Source: an uncultured Clostridia bacterium
GTDB lineage: Bacteria; Bacillota; Clostridia; Christensenellales; Aristaeellaceae
Assembly (NCBI GenBank): GCA_934615145.1
Contig: CAKTTM010000144.1
Span: 1 to 5,101, forward strand
Reading direction: 5' to 3'
Length of the DNA stretch: 5,101 bases
Both the position numbers and the translations under genes were made by a program. Position 1 is the first letter of the stretch; each line of letters opens with the position of its first letter. Of this stretch, positions 1 through 5,101 are shown piece after piece. The notes under the pieces are model-generated. The model was given only the letters and a program-made list of their open reading frames with translations. It was not told where the DNA came from and did no database searches.

Positions 1-5
1 GACTC

Positions 6-11
6 AAGGAG
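6..11 (+). promoter_or_regulatory. Ribosome binding site of the fusion enzyme gene
   Basis: AAGGAG lies 5 bases before the ATG at 17. It decides the start in favour of that ATG over the in-frame ATG at 29, which would put the site 17 bases away. Only 16 bases of upstream sequence are present, so the promoter and any upstream gene cannot be seen. Confidence 0.8.
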
Positions 12-16
12 ATGCA

Positions 17-1816
17 ATGGATCAAGGAATGAAGCTCAGCTATCTGGGCCAGTGCGGTTTCCTGCTTGACTTTGGTGTCATCAGGCTGGTCACCGATCCC
101 TATCTGAGCGATTATGTGGACAAGCAGGCGTCCAGTGACGCCTGGCCCTGGCAGCGTCTCTATCCGCCGCCGACGGATCTAACCTCCCTGGCGCCCGATG
201 TGGTGCTGATATCGCATGCCCATGAGGATCACATGGATCCCTGGACGATCGGCGCCTTTATGCAGGCGAAGGGCAAGGCGCACTTTATCTGCCCGGCGCC
301 GGAGGTGGACAGGCTTAGACAACTGGGCGCAGATCATATCACAGGGGCGCGGGCGGATCAGGTGATATCGCTGGGCGAGCTGCGCATTACCCCGATCGCC
401 TGCGCCCATACTGAGTTTCACCAGGACCACAATGGGGACTACCACGAGCTGAGCTATCTGATCGAGTGCAATGATATCTGCGTTCTCTTCGGCGGTGATA
501 TGAGCCTGTATCCCGGACTGGAGGAAAGGCTCCGTCAGGCCAGACCCAATCTGCTGCTATTGCCGGTGAATGGCCGGGACGCCAATCGGACAGAGCATGG
601 CATCATCGGCAATATGACCAGCCAGGAGGCAGCCGCGCTGTCCGCGGGGCTGGGATCGCCCTATGTGCCGATGCATCACGATCTATATGCCAATAATGGC
701 TGTGATATGGCGCAGATACTCAGCGACGCGCGGGATGCCGGCGCCGTCATACACACGCTGCGGCCGATGCAGCAGCTGCCGGTGCGACCCTGGCCCAATA
801 TCTGTATCCTGGGCGCGGGTCTGTCAGGGCGGGGTTTTCTGGCTCGGCTGCTCTGCGGGCAGGCGCGCATGACATTCATCGATCAGGACCAGAGCTTGGT
901 CAAGGCCCTCCGGGAGGCAGGGCAATACGCGGTTCGTCATTTTGACGGCAGCATCATGCGGTCAGTGAGTGGCTACGAGGTCTTCTCGACAGAGGATGAA
1001 GCCTGCAGGCAGGTGCTGTCTGAAGCGGATCTGTTGCTCAGCTGTGTGCGGGCGGAAAACGCGCCTCAGGCTGGTCGCTGGCTTGCCAGCGTTTGTGATG
1101 TGCCTGTGCCGATCATTGCCTGTGAGAACGCGCTGGATCCGGCGGCGAGCCTGCAGATGGATAATAGCTGGCAGGTGGAGAGCGCCGCGATCTTCTGCAC
1201 GACGATCGCCGACGGGGCTGTGGACATATTGTCCGAGGATGTGGACGTGCTGATCGTTAGCCGCGGCCCGGCCTCCGTTCTGCTGGAGGGCAGAGAAGGC
1301 TTCCAGCTCGTAGATTCCTTTCACCAGTTGATGATGCGCAAGATATACACATACAACGCGGCCAGCGCCATCATTGCCTATCTGGGCGCCGAAAAGGGCT
1401 ATGAAGAGTTTTCGCAGGCAGCCCGCGATGATGAGATTGACAAGGCGCTGGAACAGTTCTATGATAATGTCAATCTATCGATATGTGCTGAGTATGGTGT
1501 TGATCCGACAGAACAGGCAAAGTTTGCTGCCGCCTCAAGAGCCAAGTTCCGTAACCCCGATATCCTTGACAGTGTCAAGCGAAACGCGGCTTCCCCCCAG
1601 CGCAAGCTGTCCGCCCAGGAGCGCATCATTGCCCCTGCGCAGCTAATCCGCAAGCATGGCGGCAACGCGCAACCACTGGTCAAGACGGCGGCGGCTGCCC
1701 TGCGGTACGCGGGCGTAAAGCACAAAGAAGAAGCCAAGCTGCTGCTCAAAAGCGTCTCGGGCCTGGATGAAAACGACGACTTGATGCGGAAAATACTCGA
1801 CGAATTCGCTGACTGA
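17..1816 (+). CDS. Fusion of UlaG-like metallo-beta-lactamase-fold hydrolase and mannitol-1-phosphate dehydrogenase-like protein
   Basis: Predicted cytoplasmic two-domain protein of 599 residues, with no signal peptide or membrane segment. Residues 5-250 form a metallo-beta-lactamase fold of the UlaG (L-ascorbate-6-phosphate lactonase) type: LISHAHEDHMD has metal-ligand candidates H67, H69, D71 and H72, followed by H131, D161 in FGGD and H220 in VPMHHD. VNGRDANR and GIIGNM also fit this family. Residues 261-599 resemble mannitol-1-phosphate 5-dehydrogenase: a Rossmann loop GAGLSGRGF (266-274), ACENALD (368-374), KIYTYN with AYLG (442-457), and a C-terminal FRNPDI...SPQRKLSAQERII block. K442 and N447 match the Lys and Asn of the polyol dehydrogenase catalytic motif, but the His expected at 450 is Ser. 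The C-terminal part (about 340 residues) is somewhat shorter than free MtlD (about 380). The gene has several ATA isoleucine codons, unlike mglB. Lactone hydrolysis and sugar or polyol oxidation are inferred; the substrate is unknown. The domain calls are firm, the joint function is not. Confidence 0.85.
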   Translation: MDQGMKLSYLGQCGFLLDFGVIRLVTDPYLSDYVDKQASSDAWPWQRLYPPPTDLTSLAPDVVLISHAHEDHMDPWTIGAFMQAKGKAHFICPAPEVDRLRQLGADHITGARADQVISLGELRITPIACAHTEFHQDHNGDYHELSYLIECNDICVLFGGDMSLYPGLEERLRQARPNLLLLPVNGRDANRTEHGIIGNMTSQEAAALSAGLGSPYVPMHHDLYANNGCDMAQILSDARDAGAVIHTLRPMQQLPVRPWPNICILGAGLSGRGFLARLLCGQARMTFIDQDQSLVKALREAGQYAVRHFDGSIMRSVSGYEVFSTEDEACRQVLSEADLLLSCVRAENAPQAGRWLASVCDVPVPIIACENALDPAASLQMDNSWQVESAAIFCTTIADGAVDILSEDVDVLIVSRGPASVLLEGREGFQLVDSFHQLMMRKIYTYNAASAIIAYLGAEKGYEEFSQAARDDEIDKALEQFYDNVNLSICAEYGVDPTEQAKFAAASRAKFRNPDILDSVKRNAASPQRKLSAQERIIAPAQLIRKHGGNAQPLVKTAAAALRYAGVKHKEEAKLLLKSVSGLDENDDLMRKILDEFAD

Positions 1817-1823
1817 AAGAATC

Positions 1824-1844
1824 CTAATGCGCCAAGCGCATTGG
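1824..1844 (+). promoter_or_regulatory. Small stem-loop between the fusion gene and mglB
   Basis: AATGCG (1826-1831) pairs perfectly with CGCATT (1837-1842) around a five-base CCAAG, whose end bases can add one more pair. C1824 can pair with G1844 and T1825 with G1843 as a wobble. No U-run follows on the plus strand, so it does not look like an intrinsic terminator. It may mark an RNA processing or stability point upstream of mglB. The role is inference. Confidence 0.4.
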
Positions 1845-1858
1845 AAATAAGAAAACCC

Positions 1859-1865
1859 AAGGAGG
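1859..1865 (+). promoter_or_regulatory. Strong ribosome binding site of mglB
   Basis: AAGGAGG is a near-full match to the anti-Shine-Dalgarno sequence and lies 7 bases before the ATG at 1873. It is the best site in the window, consistent with the high expression expected of a binding protein. Confidence 0.85.
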
Positions 1866-1872
1866 CAATCCC

Positions 1873-2868
1873 ATGAGGAAACTGGTCACTCTGATCCTGG
1901 TCGCAGCGTTGATGCTTACATCGTTCGCTGCCGTCGCCGAGATCACCATCGGCGCGTCTATCCGCAAGTATGACGACACCTTCCTGACCGAGATGCGCAA
2001 CCACATGCAGGCCAAGGCGGACGAGTTGGGCGTGAAGGTAGACTTCACCGACTCCAAGGCCGATCAGACCACGCAGAACAACAACATCGATCTCTACCTG
2101 ACCAAGGGCTATCAGGCTCTGGCCGTCAACATGCAGGAGCGTTCCGCTGCTGACGTGGTCATCAAGAAGGCCATGAACGACGAGGTTCCCACTGTGTTCT
2201 TCAACACCGAGCCCTTCGCCGAGGCCATGGGCATGTGGGACAAGGTGTACTATGTTGGCGCCAAGGCTGAGGAGTCCGGCACCATGCAGGGCGTGGCGAT
2301 GGCCAAGTACTGGGATAACACCCCCGCTGCCGACAAGAATGGCGACGGCATCATCCAGTATGTCATGCTGACCGGCGAGCCCGGCCACCAAGATGCTGAA
2401 CTGCGCACCGAGTACTCGATCAAGTACCTGACCGACAATGGCTACAAGGTGGAAAAGCTGGCTCAGGATACCGCCATGTGGGACCGCGTGAAGGGGCAGG
2501 ACAAAATGGCCACCTTCCTGGCAGCCCATGGCGATGCCATCGAGGCCGTTTTTGCCAACAACGATGACATGGCGTTGGGCGCCATCGAAGCGCTGAAGGC
2601 GCAGGGCTATTTCACCGGCGACAAGTATGTCCCCGTCTTTGGCGTGGATGCTACCGAAGTGGGCAAGGAAGCCATCCGTGAAGGCACGATGCTGGCCACC
2701 TCGCTCAATGACGCCAAGAACCAGGCCTTTGCCACCGTTGAGCTGGCTGCGCTGCTGGCCAAGGGCGAGGCGCCCACGGCTGACAATTTCTCCTATGCTA
2801 TCACCGATGACAAGTACATCTGGATCCCCTATGTCTCCGTGGATCTGAGCAACGTAGCGGAGTTCTGA
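1873..2868 (+). CDS. mglB: Galactose/glucose-binding protein of ABC importer
   Basis: Secreted substrate-binding protein of 331 residues, close in length to E. coli MglB. Residues 1-22 are a Sec signal peptide: MRK, a hydrophobic core, then AVA|E. There is no lipobox Cys. By comparison from memory with E. coli MglB, the polar sugar contacts are all present: D35 (KYDDTF), N111 (FFN), H172, D174 and R178 (GHQDAELR), N230 (ANND), D259 (FGVDA) and N279 (LNDA). The stacking aromatics F37 and W203 (TAMWD) are also there. The calcium loop DKNGDGIIQ (154-162) and its partner E224 are intact. R31 and T112 replace E. coli Tyr10 and Lys92 beside the pocket. The C-terminus IPYVSVDLSNVAEF is typical of the family. 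Codons are strongly biased (AAG for Lys, ATC for Ile), suggesting high expression. D-glucose and/or D-galactose is the likely ligand, though a related hexose or glycoside is possible. Confidence 0.95.
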   Translation: MRKLVTLILVAALMLTSFAAVAEITIGASIRKYDDTFLTEMRNHMQAKADELGVKVDFTDSKADQTTQNNNIDLYLTKGYQALAVNMQERSAADVVIKKAMNDEVPTVFFNTEPFAEAMGMWDKVYYVGAKAEESGTMQGVAMAKYWDNTPAADKNGDGIIQYVMLTGEPGHQDAELRTEYSIKYLTDNGYKVEKLAQDTAMWDRVKGQDKMATFLAAHGDAIEAVFANNDDMALGAIEALKAQGYFTGDKYVPVFGVDATEVGKEAIREGTMLATSLNDAKNQAFATVELAALLAKGEAPTADNFSYAITDDKYIWIPYVSVDLSNVAEF

Positions 2869-2882
2869 CAATATAGGCAGTC

Positions 2883-2914
2883 TGCCCGGCAGGGGGCTCG
2901 CCCTCTGCCGGGCG
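2883..2914 (+). promoter_or_regulatory. GC-rich stem-loop between mglB and mglA
   Basis: GCCCGGCAG (2884-2892) pairs perfectly with CTGCCGGGC (2905-2913). The stem continues inward with a G-U pair and three G-C pairs to a CTCG tetraloop, making about 13 base pairs, plus an outer T-G wobble. The bases after it read GCTTTGAAAA, so the U-tract is only three long. This fits an RNA 3'-end stabiliser or a leaky terminator that raises mglB transcript over mglA and mglC, as is known for binding-protein genes in other ABC operons. The structure is seen; the role is inferred. The mglA ribosome site lies outside the stem. Confidence 0.75.
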
Positions 2915-2920
2915 CTTTGA

Positions 2921-2932
2921 AAAGGATGAGGG
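2921..2932 (+). promoter_or_regulatory. Ribosome binding region of mglA
   Basis: AAAGGATGAGGG holds two candidate sites: AAAGGA, 9 bases before the ATG at 2936, and GAGG, 4 bases before it. An out-of-frame ATG inside this region (2926) is not used. The next in-frame ATG (2963) would remove the start of the first beta strand, so 2936 is preferred. Confidence 0.6.
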
Positions 2933-2935
2933 TCA

Positions 2936-4441
2936 ATGCGGCAGGATCAATATGTCCTCGAGATGAGGGGCATCAACAAGAGCTTTCCCGGTGTACAGGC
3001 GCTCAAGAACGTTGATCTGTTTGTGCGGCCAGGCACCGTGCATGCCCTGATGGGGGAGAACGGCGCGGGTAAGTCCACGCTGATGAAATGCCTGTTTGGC
3101 ATCTACGCCAAGGATTCCGGCGAGATTCTTCACAAGGGCACACCTGTCAATTATGGCAGCACGCTGGACGCCATCCGGGATGGGGTAGCGATGATCCACC
3201 AGGAGCTCTATCCTGAGCCTCATCTGAGCGTGATGGAGAACATCTGGCTGGGGCGTCTGCCCACCAGGTACGGCGTCATCGACAAGAAGAAGATGCAGGC
3301 GGACACCCTGGCAGTGCTTGAGAGGGTCAACATGCAGGTAGATCCCCGCACGCTGGTCAAGAACCTGTCCATCTCCCAGATACAGAGCATCGAGATCGCC
3401 AAGGCCATCTCCTACGACGCGCATGTGATCATCATGGACGAGCCCACCTCGTCGCTGACCGGCGCTGAAACGGAGCATCTTTTTGACATCATTGCCGATC
3501 TCAAGCGCAAGGGAGCAGCCATCATCTACATCTCGCACAAGATTGAAGAGATCAAGCGCATTGCTGATGAGATCAGCATCATGCGCGATGGCGTGATGAT
3601 CGGCACCTGGCCAGCGGAAGAGCAGAGCACCGACGACATCATCTCCCGGATGGTGGGCCGCGACATGAGCATGCGTTTCCCGCCCAAGACCAATACGCCG
3701 GGTGAAGTGTTCATGCAGGTCAGGGACTTCAGCTCGGCCAATCCTAGGAGCTTTCAGGATATCAGCTTTCATCTGCGCCGGGGCGAGATACTGGGCATCG
3801 GTGGCCTGGTAGGCGCGCAGCGCACGGAGCTGATCGAGAGCATCTTTGGCCTGCGGGCGCTCAAAAGCGGTACGCTGCATATCGGCGGCAATCAGTACGC
3901 GATCAACAACTCGCGTGATGCCATGAAGCATGGCCTGGCGCTGCTGACAGAGGAGCGCAAGCGCACTGGCCTGTTCCCGGTGCTCAGCGTGGGTGAGAAC
4001 ACCTATATCGCCATCTATAAGAAAATCGCGAAATTTCTTGGCTATATTGACAGCAGGCAGTGTACTCAGCTGGCGCTGGAGGGCATCGAGAAACTGGACA
4101 TCAGAACGCCCTCCCACAAGACGCCCATCAACTCGCTGTCCGGCGGCAACCAGCAAAAAACGCTCTTCGCCCGCTGGCTGCTGACGGAGCCTGAGGTGCT
4201 GCTGCTAGATGAGCCCACGCGAGGCATCGATGTGGGCGCCAAGTATGAGATATACAAGATCATCAACGATCTGGCCACGCAGGGCAAGTGTGTTATCATG
4301 ATCTCCAGCGAAATGCCCGAACTCATCGGCATGTCGGACCGCATCATGGTGATGTGTGAGGGCAAGCTCACGGGCATCGTCAGCGGCAGTGACATGAATG
4401 AGGAAACGATCATGCGCCTGGCAACAAAATACATGGTATAG
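2936..4441 (+). CDS. mglA: Galactose/glucose ABC importer ATP-binding protein, two nucleotide-binding domains
   Basis: Cytoplasmic ATPase of 501 residues, the normal length for MglA/RbsA-type proteins with two fused ATPase domains. Domain 1 (about 5-245) has Walker A GENGAGKST (40-48), Q-loop Gln89, a signature in the family's altered form LSISQIQ (144-150), Walker B VIIMDEP with D168/E169, and switch His201 (YISHK). Domain 2 (about 255-500) has the degenerate Walker A region GLVGAQRTEL (290-299), which lacks the GKS/T lysine. Its signature LSGGNQQK (401-408) and Walker B LLLDEPTRGIDVGAK (422-436) are intact. A degenerate second Walker A is usual in this family, so domain 1 probably hydrolyses most ATP. 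Blocks such as MDEPTSSLT, EILGIGGLVGA, ISSEMPEL and DRIMVM closely follow E. coli MglA. It lies 67 bases after mglB behind a stem-loop and 10 bases before mglC. Confidence 0.95.
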   Translation: MRQDQYVLEMRGINKSFPGVQALKNVDLFVRPGTVHALMGENGAGKSTLMKCLFGIYAKDSGEILHKGTPVNYGSTLDAIRDGVAMIHQELYPEPHLSVMENIWLGRLPTRYGVIDKKKMQADTLAVLERVNMQVDPRTLVKNLSISQIQSIEIAKAISYDAHVIIMDEPTSSLTGAETEHLFDIIADLKRKGAAIIYISHKIEEIKRIADEISIMRDGVMIGTWPAEEQSTDDIISRMVGRDMSMRFPPKTNTPGEVFMQVRDFSSANPRSFQDISFHLRRGEILGIGGLVGAQRTELIESIFGLRALKSGTLHIGGNQYAINNSRDAMKHGLALLTEERKRTGLFPVLSVGENTYIAIYKKIAKFLGYIDSRQCTQLALEGIEKLDIRTPSHKTPINSLSGGNQQKTLFARWLLTEPEVLLLDEPTRGIDVGAKYEIYKIINDLATQGKCVIMISSEMPELIGMSDRIMVMCEGKLTGIVSGSDMNEETIMRLATKYMV

Positions 4442-4444
4442 AGG
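4441..4444 (+). promoter_or_regulatory. Ribosome binding site of mglC overlapping the mglA stop
   Basis: GAGG begins on the last base of the mglA TAG stop and lies 7 bases before the ATG at 4452. A ribosome ending mglA would cover this site, which suggests translational coupling and matched amounts of ATPase and permease. Confidence 0.65.
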
Positions 4445-4451
4445 TAGAAGT

Positions 4452-5101
4452 ATGCAAGTGATCAATGAAAATCGCAGCCTTGGCAAGCGGGCAGGAGAGT
4501 TTGTTGCCAACCGCGCCATCCTTCTGAGCCTGCTGGTGCTGATCGTGGTCATCGGTATCATCAACCCGCGCTTCCTGTCCATCCGCGTGCTTCGCGATGT
4601 GACGCTGCAAAACTCCACCAAGCTGATCATGGCCTGCGGCATGGCCTTCGTGCTGATCGTTGGCGGCGTTGACCTGTCTGCCGGCCGTGTGCTGGGATTT
4701 TCGGCAGTGATGACCGCCTCCCTTGGCCAGACCATGACCTATACGCGGCGCTTCTTCCCCAACATGGGCGAGATCTCCATCCTGGTGCCGCTGCTGGCGG
4801 CCATCGGCGTGGGGGCCTTGTTCGGCGCACTCAACGGCGTGATCATCTCGAAATTCAAGATCACCGCCTTTATCGTGACGCTGGGCACGCAGGTCATCGC
4901 CTGGGGCTCCAATCTGCTGTATTTCGATCTGCCGCCCAACTCCTCCCAGCCCATCGGCGGCGTCAAGGACGCCATCACTTTCCTGGGATCCGGCCTGGTG
5001 GGTTCCATCAAGTTTCCCGTCATCCTGATCATCGCGACGCTGACGGTGCTGTTGACTTGGTTCATACTGGCAAAGACCCGCTTTGGCCGCAACACCTATG
5101 C
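4452..5101 (+). CDS. mglC: Galactose/glucose ABC importer permease, partial (3' end cut by the window)
   Basis: Open frame of 216 codons plus two bases running off the right edge. E. coli MglC has about 336 residues, so roughly the last third is missing. It is an inner-membrane permease of the BPD_transp_2 type (ribose/galactose class) that forms the pathway MglA energises. After a short charged N-terminus, hydrophobic segments appear at about residues 22-38, 58-71, 78-92, 109-131, 137-156 and 187-207. Family marks are NPRFLS (38-43), VGGVDLSAGR (70-79), ALNGVIISKFKITAFIVTLG (126-145) and KTRFGRNTY at the cut end, all at positions matching MglC. The run FFPNMGEI resembles the E. coli loop with FPEM. 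Start choice rests on the GAGG at 4441-4444. No frameshift or stop is seen. Confidence 0.93.
   Translation, partial: MQVINENRSLGKRAGEFVANRAILLSLLVLIVVIGIINPRFLSIRVLRDVTLQNSTKLIMACGMAFVLIVGGVDLSAGRVLGFSAVMTASLGQTMTYTRRFFPNMGEISILVPLLAAIGVGALFGALNGVIISKFKITAFIVTLGTQVIAWGSNLLYFDLPPNSSQPIGGVKDAITFLGSGLVGSIKFPVILIIATLTVLLTWFILAKTRFGRNTY

Noticed and set aside
1781..1809. Possible promoter (TTGATG with a downstream AT-rich hexamer) at the end of the fusion gene
   Set aside because: The -35-like TTGATG has no convincing -10 at 16-18 bases (the sequence is near GAATTC), and it lies within coding sequence. A promoter for mglB cannot be supported from this.
1459..2871. A 470-codon open frame on the minus strand
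   Set aside because: It runs antisense across the end of the fusion gene, the intergenic gap and all of mglB, which match known families. Its translation shows no recognisable domain. Long antisense frames are common opposite strongly codon-biased GC-rich genes.
3803..3835. Loss of the Walker A lysine in the second ATPase domain of MglA as a sign of a broken gene
   Set aside because: A degenerate second Walker A (GLVGAxRTEL) is normal in MglA/RbsA-type ATPases, and the rest of the domain is intact.
2933..4156. A 407-codon open frame on the minus strand
   Set aside because: It is antisense to the clearly recognised mglA ATPase. Its His/Asp/Leu-rich translation is what the reverse of conserved codons yields, and no family is recognisable.
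4205..5095. Minus-strand open frames opposite the end of mglA and mglC
   Set aside because: The plus strand here encodes the MglA C-terminus and the MglC start with clear family motifs; the minus-strand translations are low-complexity shadows.

Overview
The window is a compact, all plus-strand gene block: one fusion enzyme, then a galactose/glucose-type ABC sugar importer in the order mglB-mglA-mglC. The last gene runs off the right edge. The organism is a bacterium with fairly GC-rich DNA and strong purine-rich Shine-Dalgarno sites (AAGGAG, AAGGAGG). The upstream enzyme resembles proteins I associate with Clostridia-type Bacillota. The sugar-binding protein has a plain Sec signal peptide with no lipobox cysteine, which is unusual for a typical monoderm Bacillota. 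A Christensenellales-like clostridium or a diderm such as a spirochaete would both fit. This placement is inference with low confidence.

Layout. Bases 17-1816 encode a 599-residue protein joining an UlaG-like metallo-beta-lactamase-fold hydrolase (about residues 5-250) to a mannitol-1-phosphate-dehydrogenase-like NAD(P)-binding domain (about 260-599). Bases 1817-1872 hold a small hairpin and the mglB ribosome site. Bases 1873-2868 encode MglB, with its sugar-contact residues and calcium loop visible. Bases 2869-2935 hold a strong GC-rich stem-loop with only a weak U-tract. Bases 2936-4441 encode the two-domain ATPase MglA. Bases 4452-5101 encode the first 216 residues of the permease MglC, whose ribosome site overlaps the mglA stop codon. 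No gene-free stretch exceeds 70 bases.

How it works together. MglB captures a hexose outside the membrane, MglC forms the channel and MglA powers uptake. The upstream fusion enzyme is probably in the same transcript and may act on an imported or derived sugar, sugar acid or lactone. Its hydrolase half keeps the metal-binding motifs. Its dehydrogenase half keeps the nucleotide-binding and Lys/Asn positions but has Ser where the family's catalytic His is expected. The transporter is ordinary; the fusion enzyme is the part most worth following up.
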